DNA of 64,000 nucleotides from Streptomyces spirodelae (GCF_017676385.1 NZ_JAFFZN010000028.1:41843-105842), one strand, 5' to 3'; shown: positions 16,144 to 26,316, counted from the stretch's first letter. Numbers and translations are program-made. Notes: a model not told the origin generated them from the sequence alone.

Positions 16144-16967
16144 CACACACCGCCCCACTTGACGAATCCGGCGAGGGAATCGACGGGAGCGGGCGCCGCG
16201 GGGTCGGCCGGATACTCCAGCCGCCAGTCCCCGTCCCGCCACAGTGCGGTCGTGGTGGCGGCCTGCATCCTGCCGTCCGGGAACCGCCACACGGTCTGGA
16301 TCACCGCCGTGCCGCTGGTGTACGTGATGAACTTGAACCCGGCGATCTGCCCCTGCGCGGCGCGGTCCTGGGCCTCCTGGGCCTGCGGGTCGGCCGTCTT
16401 CTCCGACTCCGTCCGCGCCTCGATGTAGGACTGGCGGCCCGCGCCGACGGTCTGCGCACGGGTCACTTTCCGCCAGTCGTCGGCGGCCAGATACCGCACG
16501 CTGATCTGACTGGTCGCCAGCAGTGCGCCGAGGGGGGTGTGCGCGTAGCAGCGCGCGACGTCCCCGTCCACGACGGCGGGGCCCGCTGCCTTCGACGCGG
16601 GGAGGGCGACGGTGTGGAACAGCTTCCATGCCACGCCCTCGGGGGCTGCGCTGAGCACGTCGTCCTGCCGCTCGTCCAACTCGGGGCAGGAGGAGCCGCC
16701 GTGCGACGAGTTCCCGTCCCCTGACGAGGTGTCGCCGTCCGTCTCGCCGTCCCCGGTGCGGGCGGGTGCCTTCTCACTCCTCGCCGGCTCGGAGGCGCTG
16801 CCGGGGCCACCACCCCGGTCTGAGGAGTCCGCGGAGCCGGAGGAGACCAGCACCGCCACTCCGATGACGGCCACGAAGCCGACGAACGCCATCGCGAAGA
16901 CGAACCCCGTCCGCAGCCATGGACTGCGCGGCTCGTCGGTGCCCGCACGGTTGTCGGACTCTGCCAT
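16143..16967 (-). CDS. VirB8-like single-pass conjugal transfer protein
   Basis: Start placed at the ATG before AESDNRAG (GGAAGG just upstream); ATGs at 16979 and 16994 are alternatives. 274 residues: cytoplasmic N-terminus, one TM helix (about 20-42), a Ser/Gly/Asp-rich linker, then an extracellular alpha/beta domain (about 85-270) with two conserved Cys (SSCPELDERQ, ARCYAH) and a Trp-rich end (LWRDGDWRLEYP). This matches the actinobacterial conjugal transfer proteins that resemble VirB8/TcpC NTF2-like domains. It is translationally coupled to the VirB6-like gene by a TGATG overlap. Confidence 0.78.
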   Translation of the reverse strand: MAESDNRAGTDEPRSPWLRTGFVFAMAFVGFVAVIGVAVLVSSGSADSSDRGGGPGSASEPARSEKAPARTGDGETDGDTSSGDGNSSHGGSSCPELDERQDDVLSAAPEGVAWKLFHTVALPASKAAGPAVVDGDVARCYAHTPLGALLATSQISVRYLAADDWRKVTRAQTVGAGRQSYIEARTESEKTADPQAQEAQDRAAQGQIAGFKFITYTSGTAVIQTVWRFPDGRMQAATTTALWRDGDWRLEYPADPAAPAPVDSLAGFVKWGGV

Positions 16968-17033
16968 GTCCCTTCCCATCCCTGTGATCCGCATCGTCTG
17001 CGCCGCCCGCCGGCGCTGCTGGTCGAGGTGGAG

Positions 17034-17351
17034 TCAGACCAGTGCGCCGACCAGGCCGGAGGCGGAACCGACGAGCAGGCATGCCCCCAGCACGTAGCCG
17101 AGTCCCTTGGCGTGCTCGCGACCGCCGCCCTTGGAGTGGTCGAGAGCCATCCGCGCCGCGACGCCGAAGATGCCCGCGACGCACAGCGCGGTGACGGTCC
17201 AGGCCACCCACTTGAGCACCGTCAGCAAGCCGTCGGCTCCCGGTGGGGCCGCTCCACCGCCGACGTCGGGCGGCCCGGACGGCGCCGGGTCGGCGGCGAG
17301 GTGCGCGAGATCCTGTGCGGCGACCGAGGCGGCCGCCAACAGACTGGACAT
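17034..17351 (-). CDS. Small two-TM pilin-like (VirB2/TrbC-like) membrane protein
   Basis: 105 residues; ATG 17351 with AGGGGA six bases upstream (an upstream in-frame ATG at 17411 lacks a site). An Ala/Pro/Gly N-terminal part is followed by TM1 (about 43-66), a short basic loop (DHSKGGGREHAKG) and TM2 (84-104), reaching the C-terminus. Size and topology are those of VirB2/TrbC pilins; the match is topological, not by clear sequence motif. It is second in the minus-strand core cluster. Confidence 0.72.
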   Translation of the reverse strand: MSSLLAAASVAAQDLAHLAADPAPSGPPDVGGGAAPPGADGLLTVLKWVAWTVTALCVAGIFGVAARMALDHSKGGGREHAKGLGYVLGACLLVGSASGLVGALV

Positions 17352-17362
17352 GCGGTTTCCCC

Positions 17363-17974
17363 TTACGCGGGTCGGGTGAGTCGGGTCAGGTCGCGGGCGA
17401 GTGGCGCGCACTCCTTGGGGACGTGCGCCGTGGGTGGTTCACCGAGGCGCCACTGCTCGACCCAGGGGATCTCCCACAGCCGGGGCACTGTGCCCGAGAC
17501 GAGGGACAGCAGGTCCCGCAGGACACGGGGGCGACGGCCGGGGGCGTCCGCGACGACGACCAGGCCGAGCAACTCCACCCCGGTGACCAGTTGCGAGGCC
17601 CACTGCTGGGCGGCGCTCTGCACCGCCTGAAGGCCCCCCGCGTCGGAACGCGCGACGAGCACCACCGGCTGCGGCTGCTCAGCCGCGGGCCAGGCCCGGC
17701 CCGCGTCCCGGCCGCCCGGCACGGCCTGCCCCAGTGTGGTGACCCCGGCGCCCCCGTGGACGCCCAGCCACCACCAGCCGGGGCCGGTGACCGGCTGCGG
17801 CGCGGTGACGGGCAGCACACGGTCGGGCGCCGGAACTCCGGCTCCCTGGGGTGCGGTAGGCCCTGTCGGCGCTGTCAGCACGTCCTGAACCGATCGTCGC
17901 GGCTCCCCGTTGTTGCCCTCCGAGGGACGGGCCGGAGACAGCCAAGGGTTGGAAACCGGCGCTTCCCCGGCCAT
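17363..17974 (-). CDS. DUF6668-like protein with degenerate P-loop
   Basis: 203 residues from ATG 17974, preferred over ATG 18019 because GGGAG lies five bases upstream. After a Pro-rich start, a MinD/ParA-like fold is suggested by WWWLGVHGGAGVTTLGQAVP, where the Walker A Lys is replaced (GGAGVTT), and by PQPVVLVARSDAGGLQAVQ and LLGLVVVADAPGR strands. DUF6668-type proteins accompany SCO6880-type loci. Loss of the lysine implies weak or no ATP hydrolysis (inference). First gene of the minus-strand core operon, 11 bp before the pilin-like gene. Confidence 0.75.
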   Translation of the reverse strand: MAGEAPVSNPWLSPARPSEGNNGEPRRSVQDVLTAPTGPTAPQGAGVPAPDRVLPVTAPQPVTGPGWWWLGVHGGAGVTTLGQAVPGGRDAGRAWPAAEQPQPVVLVARSDAGGLQAVQSAAQQWASQLVTGVELLGLVVVADAPGRRPRVLRDLLSLVSGTVPRLWEIPWVEQWRLGEPPTAHVPKECAPLARDLTRLTRPA

Positions 17975-18106
17975 GGCCTCTCCCTTCGTCGGCGCAGCAA
18001 ACGCCGCATTTCCGCTCATACGTTGTCAAGCAGGCCCACACACTGAATATCGGCTGCCGGTCCACATACGGACGTTTCATCGAACTGGTTCAAGAGAGGG
18101 GGGCTG

Positions 18107-19138
18107 ATGACCACGACCGCGGTGAGGTTGGCGGGCTGTGCGCTCGCCGGGCTGCTCACCCTGCTGGTCAGCCTGTCCGTCGTCGCGGCAGCGGGCGAGG
18201 AGGAGAACGGCGCTCCTACGGGATTTGTGACGGCGCTCGACGCCGACCGCGTCCCGGCGGAGTACGTACGGTGGGTCGAGCGGGCCGGCAAGGAGTGTGA
18301 AGAGGTCAGCGCTCCGCTGATCGCCGCGCAGATCGACGCCGAGTCGGGCTGGAATCCGAAGGCGCTCAGCTCCGCCGGAGCCGAGGGGCTGAGCCAGTTC
18401 CTCCCCGGCACCTGGAAGACCTGGGGAGTGGACGCGGCGGGCCGGGACGGCAGCGCCGAACCGGACGGCACCGCGGACCCGTTCACTCCGGGCGACGCCA
18501 TCATGACCCAGGCCCGCTACGACTGCTGGCTCGCGGACAAGGTCAAGAAGCTGCGGCTGGAGGGCGACCCGACGCGACTGCTCCTCGCCGCCTACAACGC
18601 GGGCCCCGGCACCATCGAGGAATTCGGCGGGCTGCCGCCCTATCCGGAGACACAGAACTACGTAGCCAAGATCATCACATCGATGACCGGCTACTCGGGA
18701 GATGTGACGGGTGAGGAGGGCGGCCCGTTCGGCGACCGGGTGGTGGCCTACGCCAAGAAGTGGCTCGGCACCCCGTACGCATGGGGCGGCGGCGGTCCGG
18801 AAGGCCCGGGGAGGGGGTTCGCACAGGGCGCGGGCACCGTCGGATTCGACTGTTCCAGTCTGGTGCAGGCCGCCGTCTACCACGCGAGCAGCGGCAGGAC
18901 ACTCCTGCCCCGCACCTCCCAGGTCCAGGTCACCGAGGGCCGGTCGGTGGCCCGCGACGAGATGCGGCCGGGCGACGTGATCGGTTTCGACCTGCACGGC
19001 AGCTACGACCACATCGGCATCTACATCGGAGGCGGGCAGTTCATCCACGCGCCGAAGACCGGTGACGTGGTGAAGATCAGCGAGCTCGACGACGACTACT
19101 ACGCAAGCAGGCCCCAGAAGGTGAGGCGGTTCGGATGA
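18107..19138 (+). CDS. VirB1-like cell-wall hydrolase: lytic transglycosylase plus NlpC/P60
   Basis: 343 residues with an N-terminal signal/anchor helix (about 5-29) and a strong AG-rich ribosome site. The SLT domain (about 50-190) has the catalytic Glu in QIDAESGWNP (E79) and the AYNAGPGTIEEFG motif. The NlpC/P60 domain (about 205-343) has catalytic Cys249 in GFDCSSLVQ and His302 in YDHIGIYIGGG. The bifunctional peptidoglycan hydrolase would open the wall for the channel, as VirB1 or Gram-positive VirB1-like proteins do. It is divergent from the DUF6668 gene (132 bp shared promoter region) and overlaps the next gene by 4 bp. Confidence 0.9.
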   Translation: MTTTAVRLAGCALAGLLTLLVSLSVVAAAGEEENGAPTGFVTALDADRVPAEYVRWVERAGKECEEVSAPLIAAQIDAESGWNPKALSSAGAEGLSQFLPGTWKTWGVDAAGRDGSAEPDGTADPFTPGDAIMTQARYDCWLADKVKKLRLEGDPTRLLLAAYNAGPGTIEEFGGLPPYPETQNYVAKIITSMTGYSGDVTGEEGGPFGDRVVAYAKKWLGTPYAWGGGGPEGPGRGFAQGAGTVGFDCSSLVQAAVYHASSGRTLLPRTSQVQVTEGRSVARDEMRPGDVIGFDLHGSYDHIGIYIGGGQFIHAPKTGDVVKISELDDDYYASRPQKVRRFG

Positions 19139-19818
19139 CAGCCCCCAGCGCGCGCCGTACGGCCGCAACCGTGCTCGCGCTCGCACTCGCACTCGCACTT
19201 CCGGGATGCGGTGCCGTCGGCGGCGACGACCAGGGCGGCAACGGCGGCAAGGAGCGCGCACACGCCGGCGCCACACGGCAGTCCCCCGCCCCCGGCGCCT
19301 CGGCGGGCACCGGCCCCTCTCCGGACGCGTCCCCGTCCGCGACCGGCGAGTCCTCCGAACCCGCAGCACCCCCGAAGGGGGGCGTACCCGAGCCCGAGGA
19401 TGTCGACCAGAAGGACCCGGACGCGGTCGGCAAGGGAGCGCTCACAGCGATGTGGACGTACGACACCGATGTCGACCGCGGCCCGCAGGACGCCGGTGTG
19501 CGTACCGCGGACGCCGGCTGGCTGACCGAGACGTACGCACGTCGGCTCCGCGACCACCGTTCCGGCTCGGCCCCCGGCGCGCAGTGGGAGACGTGGTCAC
19601 AGCACCGCGCCTACACCACGGTCGAGTTGGCGAAGACCGAGGACGCGTCGAAGCCGGGCGACACCGACACCGTGGCGTGGCGGCAGTGGACCCTCACCAC
19701 CACCCCGCACGGCCGCGACGGGTGGAAGCAGCAGCCGACCACCGTGGTGGCCTTCGTGCACCTGGTCCGGGCAGCGGCCGGAAAGCCATGGCGGGTCGCA
19801 GACATCACCGTGCGGTAG
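19135..19818 (+). CDS. Lipoprotein of the secretion locus
   Basis: 227 residues. The signal peptide is unusually pure (LALALALALPGCG) and ends in a lipobox, Cys at about 25. A Ser/Pro/Gly linker follows, then a domain (about 85-227) with AMWTYDTDVDRGPQDAG, WETWSQHRAYTTVEL and RQWTLTTTPHGRDGWKQQP. This NTF2-like pattern resembles extracellular domains of conjugal transfer proteins. ATGA overlap with the wall hydrolase shows co-translation, so it is likely an outer component of the same machine. No firm family name. Confidence 0.78.
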   Translation: MTAPSARRTAATVLALALALALPGCGAVGGDDQGGNGGKERAHAGATRQSPAPGASAGTGPSPDASPSATGESSEPAAPPKGGVPEPEDVDQKDPDAVGKGALTAMWTYDTDVDRGPQDAGVRTADAGWLTETYARRLRDHRSGSAPGAQWETWSQHRAYTTVELAKTEDASKPGDTDTVAWRQWTLTTTPHGRDGWKQQPTTVVAFVHLVRAAAGKPWRVADITVR

Positions 19819-19855
19819 CGCCCGGAACCTCAGCAGAAGGGAATCAGGGAATCTC

Positions 19856-20749
<894 letters not shown>

Positions 20750-20960
20750 TGCACCGGATCGAGGCAACGGGCGGAAGGGGTACGGCGGGTGGGCCACGCG
20801 AGGAGCGGTTCCGTTCCACCGCGCCCCTCTCAGCGGTCTCCGGACCTCCGCACAGCGGAGACGGTCGGCCCGAGGCCGCAACGGCCGTCCGCCGGTGAAC
20901 CGTCCGCTGCGCGCATACGTCGTGCGTGCGCAGACGATACCGACCCGAGAGGCGTGTTCT

Positions 20961-22604
20961 GTGCGTGTGAGACGACTCGAATCCTTCAGATCATTTCGAC
21001 CATTTCTGTTCGCTCTCGTGCTGGTCGTCGCCACCGTGACGGCCGTGATTTCGGCGGAGCCGAGCGGATCCGCCGACAACCGCGAGGACCGCATCGCCGG
21101 GGCGGCAGCCGCCGGTGGCTCCGAGCACACCGTCACCCTGCGGAACCAGACCGAGAACCGGATCTGGGTGGGGGCCACCGTCAACGCCGACGGCTCGGCC
21201 TCGCTCACCGACCTGCCCGTGCTGGACCCGGGAAAGTCCGCCACCATCACCATCCCCGAGCGTGGCGAGGCCGGGCACTGGCGTGGCAAGTTCTTCGCCC
21301 GGCAGGGCTGCACCGGAGAGGAGGGCAGCACGTTCCACTGTGCCGTGGGCGACTGCGGGCCGTACGCCGACCGCTGCACAACGGGCGAACAGCCCGTCAG
21401 TCTGGCCGAGTTCAACTTCGACACGGCCGACTCGATGGCACCGTGGTACAACGTCAGCTACGTCAACGCGGTCTCGGCGCCGATCACCATCACCCCGAAA
21501 GGCGTGGACCCGCCTGAGAACGGCGGGGAGTGCGCCTCGGTGGGCTGCCCCACCGATCTGCTGTCCCACTGCCCGCCCGAGAACCTGACCAAGGACAAGG
21601 GCACAGGCAAGCCGCTGGTGTGCGTCAACCCGAACCGGGATGCGAAGACCGCCTACAGCGAAGCGCTCACGAAACAGTGCCCGTCGGCGTACTCATGGTC
21701 CAAGCACGACGCCGAGCGGGGCAACCAGGTCGTGCGCCAGTGCGGCAAGTGCAACGGTCTGACCGTTACTTTCCACGGCAACGGCACGTCCGGGAAGCCC
21801 GCCACCGACCCCGGCTCCGGCCCCGGTCACGAGCCGAAGCCCGGAGGCGACGAGCCCGGCTCTCACACCGATCCCGCGTCCGCAGACCGTAGGGGCGTAG
21901 CTCTCAACCCCGTCGACGGCACGGCCCAGGCGCTGAAGGACTCCGGCGCGTCCTGGTACCACAACTGGGCCTCGTCGAGCGGGGTCGACAAGCCGAAGGG
22001 GGTCGAGTTCGTCCCGACGATCTGGGGGCCCGGCTCGGTCACCGATACCGAGCTGAGCAAAGCCGCCAGGGAAGGCAAGCGGCTGCTGACCTTCAACGAG
22101 CCCGACCTGCCCTCGCAGGCGAACATGACACCCGAGCAGGCACTGGATCTGTGGCCTCGGCTGGAGGAGACCGGGCTGCGTCTGGGTGCCCCGGCGGTCG
22201 CGACCGACGCCGACAAGCCAGGCAGTTGGCTGGACCGCTTCATGAAGGGCGCCGAGAAGCGCGGCCTGCGCGTCGACTTCATTCCGGTCCACTGGTACGG
22301 CTCCGACTTCGGCCCCGCCGCCACCGGACATCTGGCCGACTATCTGCACCGTATCCACGACCGGTACAACAAGCCGGTCTGGCTGTCCGAGTACGCCCTC
22401 ATCGACTTCACCGGGGACCGACCCCGCTATCCGAACCAGAAGGAGCAGACCGCCTTCATCAAATCCTCGACGAAAATGCTGGAGAGCCTGGACTTCGTGC
22501 AGCGCTACGCGTGGTTCGCCCTCTCGACAAGGACCAGCCCGACCGGCCTCTACGACGGCCCCACCGCGAACACCGGCGGAAAGACCTACCGCAACGCCGG
22601 CTGA
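20961..22604 (+). CDS. Secreted thaumatin-like plus GH128-type glycoside hydrolase
   Basis: GTG 20961 gives MRVRRLESFRSFRPFLF and a clean signal peptide; an ATG-like frame extension to 20895 is less likely. 547 residues. The N-terminal half (about 45-250) is thaumatin-like, with many Cys and FFARQGCTG, CGPYADRC, NVSYVNAV and CPSAYSWSKHD. After a Gly/Pro linker, the C-terminal domain (about 305-547) is Asl1/GH128-like: SWYHNWAS, LLTFNEPD (acid/base Glu), VHWYG, WLSEYALIDF (nucleophile Glu). GH128 enzymes cleave beta-1,3-glucan. Thaumatin modules also bind glucan, so a secreted antifungal or fungal-wall-degrading enzyme is likely (inference). Confidence 0.86.
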   Translation: MRVRRLESFRSFRPFLFALVLVVATVTAVISAEPSGSADNREDRIAGAAAAGGSEHTVTLRNQTENRIWVGATVNADGSASLTDLPVLDPGKSATITIPERGEAGHWRGKFFARQGCTGEEGSTFHCAVGDCGPYADRCTTGEQPVSLAEFNFDTADSMAPWYNVSYVNAVSAPITITPKGVDPPENGGECASVGCPTDLLSHCPPENLTKDKGTGKPLVCVNPNRDAKTAYSEALTKQCPSAYSWSKHDAERGNQVVRQCGKCNGLTVTFHGNGTSGKPATDPGSGPGHEPKPGGDEPGSHTDPASADRRGVALNPVDGTAQALKDSGASWYHNWASSSGVDKPKGVEFVPTIWGPGSVTDTELSKAAREGKRLLTFNEPDLPSQANMTPEQALDLWPRLEETGLRLGAPAVATDADKPGSWLDRFMKGAEKRGLRVDFIPVHWYGSDFGPAATGHLADYLHRIHDRYNKPVWLSEYALIDFTGDRPRYPNQKEQTAFIKSSTKMLESLDFVQRYAWFALSTRTSPTGLYDGPTANTGGKTYRNAG

Positions 22605-22644
22605 CTGTTCCCACTGCTCGCCGCAGCGGAATCGCCGGTGAACC

Positions 22645-22677
22645 GAACCCCCTGGACGGACGCCGTTCAGGGGGTTC
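22645..22677 (+). terminator. Terminator-like hairpin after the GH128 gene
   Basis: Perfect 10-bp stem (22645-22654 with 22668-22677), 13-nt loop, 40 bp after the stop. There is no T-run, which is common for actinobacterial terminators. Confidence 0.65.
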
Positions 22678-22819
22678 CGCACCACGGCTGCTCGAGCGGC
22701 ACGTGACGGCCACCGCGGCAACGCTCTCGCGTGCACCCTTCAAACCGATGCGCGCGTAATCGGCGTCGGGGTCCGTCCGAGAGTGAGCCTGCGCTCACGC
22801 CGGGCGGAGCCCGGCGTCC

Positions 22820-24349
22820 TCAGTCCGGTTCCATATAGGGGCGGCGGAAGACCGGGGCTTGGCCGGTGCCCCACGGGCGTACGGCTGCCAGTGCCTGGGC
22901 GACCGCGGACTCCAACGGGCCGCTCGTATCGACCGCGACCGCTTCCGGCCACGGCGCCTCCCTGGCCGCCATGGCCTGGGCGATGCCGAGGTCGGCGTCG
23001 GACACTCCCGGTGTGCGCGCTCTCATGCGGTCCGCCGACACGTCGTCGGGCACCTGGCAATGCAGTGCCACCAGGTCGGCGTCGGCACGTTCGGCCACCC
23101 GCGTTGCCGCTTCCCGCTCCCCCGCATCCGTCCAGGTTGCGTCCAGGACGACGGACTCACCGGAGGACAGCAGGGCGGCTGCGCGCTCCAGCAGGGTGGT
23201 GTAAGTCCTGGCTGTCCACTCCGGTGTGTAGAGGCCCTCGCCGTACTCGGCGGCGGCGGACTGCTCCGCGGGGATGCCGGCCAGCTCCTTGCGGAGGCGG
23301 TCGCTGCTGAGCAACGTGACCCCCAGCCGGTCCGCCAGAGCACCGGCGAGGGTGGATTTCCCGCTTCCCGGCAGCCCGCCCACGAGGGTCAATCCCGCGG
23401 CGGAGGTGCGCAGGTGACGCAGCGCTGCCGAGACCAGCCGTCGTGCCGCCGACTCCGCGCCCGGCGCACCCTGGCGGGCCTGGATCAGGGAGACCTTGGC
23501 GCGGACGAACGCACGGTAGGCGACGTAGTGATGCCGCAGGGAAGAGGGCGCAGGGTCGCCGGAGTACTCGCTGTACTGGGCGAGGAAGTACGCCGCGGCC
23601 TCCGGGGCGCCGAGCTGTTCCAAGTCCATGGCGAGGAAAGCGGCATCGTCGAAACCGTCGACGTAGCGCAGGTGGTCATCGAATTCCAGGCAGTCCAGGA
23701 TGCGGGGGCCGTCGTCCAGGCAGAAGATGTCCTCGGCGAGCAGATCACCGTGGCCGTCGACCACCCGCCCCTGCTCGATACGCGAGTCGAACAGCTCCTT
23801 GCGGCCGGCCAGATAGCGGCGTACCAGCCACTCGACCTCCTCCACGTCCTCCGGCTCGACACCGTCTGCCGCCATCGGGCGGACCTGCGCGAAGCTGGCC
23901 TCCCAGCGCGCCGACAGCGCATCCCGCGTACCCTGCTCGTCCACCTCCCGGCCGCGGGGCGCCCTCGTGTGCCAGGCGGCGAGCTGCCGTGCCACGGCCC
24001 GAAGGACGTCATCGACAGCGACCCCCTCTCGCACCAGCCGGGAGAGCCTGCGGTCGGCCGGCATACGGCGCATCACCACCAGCGGTTCGGGCTCCTCCGC
24101 TTCTGGTCTGCGGACCTCGCCGAGCCCCGGATAGACGTCGGGTGCGAAGCGGCGGTTGAGCGCTACTTCGCGCTCGCAGGCGGTGCGGCGGGCCGACACC
24201 GTTGTGTAGTCCAGGAATCCGAGGTCCACCGGCTTCTTGAGCTTGTAGGCGCGGTCACCGGCGAAGAACACGATCGCGGTATGGGTCTCGGACACCTCCG
24301 CGCGCGGCACCTGCCACGCCGGCTCCCCACGGGCGCGACGCTCAGTCAT
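22820..24349 (-). CDS. APH-like kinase fused to AAA_33 P-loop kinase (dormancy-type)
   Basis: 509 residues. The N-terminal half (about 1-300) is aminoglycoside-phosphotransferase-like, with FFAGDRAYKLKKPVD and the catalytic VDGHGDLLAEDIFCLDDG plus FDDHLRYVD. The C-terminal half (about 315-509) is a zeta-toxin/T4-PNK-like P-loop kinase with GGLPGSGKST at 324-333 and LLSSDRLRKELAG. This fusion is the one known from Mycobacterium dormancy (DosR-type) regulons and from many Streptomyces. The substrate is unknown. It lies next to DUF1876, nicotinate phosphoribosyltransferase and PEP synthase genes, which share the hypoxia/dormancy association. Convergent with the GH128 gene. Confidence 0.85.
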   Translation of the reverse strand: MTERRARGEPAWQVPRAEVSETHTAIVFFAGDRAYKLKKPVDLGFLDYTTVSARRTACEREVALNRRFAPDVYPGLGEVRRPEAEEPEPLVVMRRMPADRRLSRLVREGVAVDDVLRAVARQLAAWHTRAPRGREVDEQGTRDALSARWEASFAQVRPMAADGVEPEDVEEVEWLVRRYLAGRKELFDSRIEQGRVVDGHGDLLAEDIFCLDDGPRILDCLEFDDHLRYVDGFDDAAFLAMDLEQLGAPEAAAYFLAQYSEYSGDPAPSSLRHHYVAYRAFVRAKVSLIQARQGAPGAESAARRLVSAALRHLRTSAAGLTLVGGLPGSGKSTLAGALADRLGVTLLSSDRLRKELAGIPAEQSAAAEYGEGLYTPEWTARTYTTLLERAAALLSSGESVVLDATWTDAGEREAATRVAERADADLVALHCQVPDDVSADRMRARTPGVSDADLGIAQAMAAREAPWPEAVAVDTSGPLESAVAQALAAVRPWGTGQAPVFRRPYMEPD

Positions 24350-24567
24350 GACGAACGGACCAGCAATCTCGCATGGCGACGTCCTCTGTCGCGTAGGAAG
24401 CTGAAAGTGTCGATGAACCTCTCAATCGAGAAATACCCCAATCCGCTCCGCGGCGCATGTGGGGCGGAGGGGGACGGACGGGGGGCTCGCCCGGCAGCCG
24501 CCTCGGTCTCGGGACAACCCGTTCCCAGCCCAGGTCGCACCGTAACCAGGCACGTCAGGAGAGAGCC

Positions 24568-24846
24568 ATGGCACACACGAAGGAATGGAACGTCCACCTC
24601 GACCTCTTCGAGGACGACAAGGGAGCGACGAAGGCACACGTAGTGCTGGACACCGGAACCACAGCGCTCACCGGCCGCGGATCCGCGCACTGCAACCCCG
24701 CGGATACGGACGTGCCGGAGATCGGCGACGAACTGGCGGCGGGCAGGGCCATGCAGGACCTCGCCCAACAGCTGCTGAAGATCGCCGAGCGCGACATCCA
24801 GGGTCCGGATACTCCCCGGCCGAAGGACCGCCAGGCCGCTGGATGA
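24568..24846 (+). CDS. DUF1876 stress protein (Rv1738-like)
   Basis: 92 residues; ATG follows AGGAGAG. The whole chain matches DUF1876: KEWNVHLDLFEDDKGATKAH, the TGRGSAHCNP turn and VPEIGDELAAGRAMQDLAQQLL. Mycobacterial Rv1738 of this family is strongly induced in dormancy and folds like ribosome hibernation factors. It is divergent from the APH/AAA kinase gene, 218 bp away; that gap carries both promoters, but I found no convincing DevR palindrome. Confidence 0.9.
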   Translation: MAHTKEWNVHLDLFEDDKGATKAHVVLDTGTTALTGRGSAHCNPADTDVPEIGDELAAGRAMQDLAQQLLKIAERDIQGPDTPRPKDRQAAG

Positions 24847-25233
24847 CCCGCGCGAGAGGGAATTGGTAGCCGGCAGTAACATTTGCCCCACCAGGCGTGT
24901 CCGCCATCAGGCCCGGGATCGTCGGTGACTGGTTGATGCGAAACCCAGGGTGCCCGCCGTGGGTGAGGTCATGACACAGACGGTCGTCGCGGTGGGACCT
25001 CTGCCGCGTGCGCCCCTGGCTTCACGCTGTGCAGTCACAAGTGGACGACAGGTGGGGGTCACCGGGAAGCCGTCACCCGTTCGGCCTGCGCCTGGAAGCG
25101 CCGAGCAGTGAATGCGGGTCGACTGGAGCCATCTGTACCGACACATCGACCAACAGCCGCCCCAGCCCGCACACCCGTCGGGGACCGTGCTTCCGAACGG
25201 TCAGCGAGCGGCCTTCTCACCGGCGGCCTCACC
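24847..25233. other. Intergenic, no gene seen
   Basis: 387 bp between DUF1876 and the GAP gene. Open frames here are short shadows. An ATG at 25108 is in frame with the next gene, but that extension has poor coding character and no hydrophobic signal. The stretch probably holds the promoter of the membrane-protein pair. Confidence 0.5.
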
Positions 25234-25866
25234 ATGGACGGTCTGAAGATCCTCCCCCTGGCCATCACGATGATGGCAGGGCCTCAAATCATGTCGGCGA
25301 TCATCTTCGCCACGGCAGCGCGAGCGGTACGTGTCTCGCTCGGGTTCCTCATCGGGGTGGCCGTGGCGACCCTCGCCGGTGTGGCCGCCATGCTGGGAAT
25401 CACCTCGCTCTTCGGCGAAGCGGTCGATCTGGGCAGTTCCCACGACAAAGGCTCGGTCGGCCGCGCCATCGAATACACCTTGGTTGCCCTGCTGGCCCTG
25501 GCGGCGCTGAGGAACTGGCGGAATCGCGAAACCGTGCAACCTCCCAAATGGTTGCGCACTTTGCTGGAAGCAGATCCTCGGCAGGCTTTCAGGACCGGAC
25601 TCCTGGTCATTCTGCTCATGCCCTCGGATCTCATGGTGATGCTCACCGTCGGAGTCCATCTCGGCCAGGCGGGAGGGTCGTTCACGGAAGCGTTGCCGTT
25701 CGTTGCCGCCACCGTGCTGGTCGCGGCGCTTCCCCTCCTCATCCGCCTGGCTGCGGGGCACCGGGCGGTAGACGTCATGCCCGAAGTCCGCGACTGGGCG
25801 AACACTCACAGTTGGCTGGTGAACATCCTGGTGTGCGCGCTCTTCATCGTCCTGATTCTGGCGTGA
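25234..25866 (+). CDS. GAP family (Sap-type) membrane protein
   Basis: 210 residues from ATG 25234. It begins directly in the family motif MDGLKILPLAITMMAGP, followed by six TM helices with conserved GVAVATLAGVAA and LMPSDLMVMLTVG segments. The family is related to mycobacterial Sap/GAP lipid transport proteins and to LysE-like folds; substrates are mostly unknown. Located in the dormancy-like cluster, 30 bp before another small membrane protein, so the two are likely one operon. Confidence 0.8.
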   Translation: MDGLKILPLAITMMAGPQIMSAIIFATAARAVRVSLGFLIGVAVATLAGVAAMLGITSLFGEAVDLGSSHDKGSVGRAIEYTLVALLALAALRNWRNRETVQPPKWLRTLLEADPRQAFRTGLLVILLMPSDLMVMLTVGVHLGQAGGSFTEALPFVAATVLVAALPLLIRLAAGHRAVDVMPEVRDWANTHSWLVNILVCALFIVLILA

Positions 25867-25896
25867 GCCAACGGCTCTGATTCGAGGAGGCTTTTC

Positions 25897-26316
25897 ATGA
25901 CACAGTCCACGATGAGCAACCGAGGCACCAATGCGCTGGCGGGGGGTGTGGTCACTTTCGGTGGAGTCATGCTCGTCCTGGCGGGCGTGCTCGACGCGCT
26001 CCGAGGGATCATGGCCATCGCGAACGACAACATTTTCGTGAGTACGCCGAACTATGTTTTCAAGTTCGACGTGGCGGGCTGGGGCTGGATTCACCTGATC
26101 CTGGGCGTGCTCGCGATTCCGGTCGGACTGAGCCTCGTCCGGGGCAGCCTGTGGGCTCGTATCGTCGGAGTCGTCATCGCCGGACTCCTGCTGATCACCA
26201 GCTTCCTCGCCCTGCCCTACTACCCGCTCTGGTCGATCGTCCTGATAGCGCTGTACGCGTTCATCATCTGGGCGCTGTGCGTCTACCGACCCGAGTCGCA
26301 AGTCGGCAGCCGATAG
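25897..26316 (+). CDS. Small four-TM protein (DUF7144-like)
   Basis: 139 residues with four TM helices and the conserved pattern of this family: VTFGGVMLVLAGVLDALRGI, YVFKFDVAGWGWIHLILGVL and ALPYYPLWSIVLIALYAFII. RBS GAGGAGG upstream. Such proteins are frequent in actinobacterial stress islands; function unknown. Follows the GAP gene closely. Confidence 0.8.
   Translation: MTQSTMSNRGTNALAGGVVTFGGVMLVLAGVLDALRGIMAIANDNIFVSTPNYVFKFDVAGWGWIHLILGVLAIPVGLSLVRGSLWARIVGVVIAGLLLITSFLALPYYPLWSIVLIALYAFIIWALCVYRPESQVGSR

Noticed and set aside
16144..16629. N-terminal extension of the VirB6-like frame
   Set aside because: The region is covered by the VirB8-like gene in another frame; the TGATG overlap and signal-like start at 16143 define the real beginning.
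24350..24567. GGGAC...TTCCC inverted repeat as a DevR/DosR box
   Set aside because: Spacing is 16 rather than 14 and the inner bases do not match the known consensus, so I do not call it.
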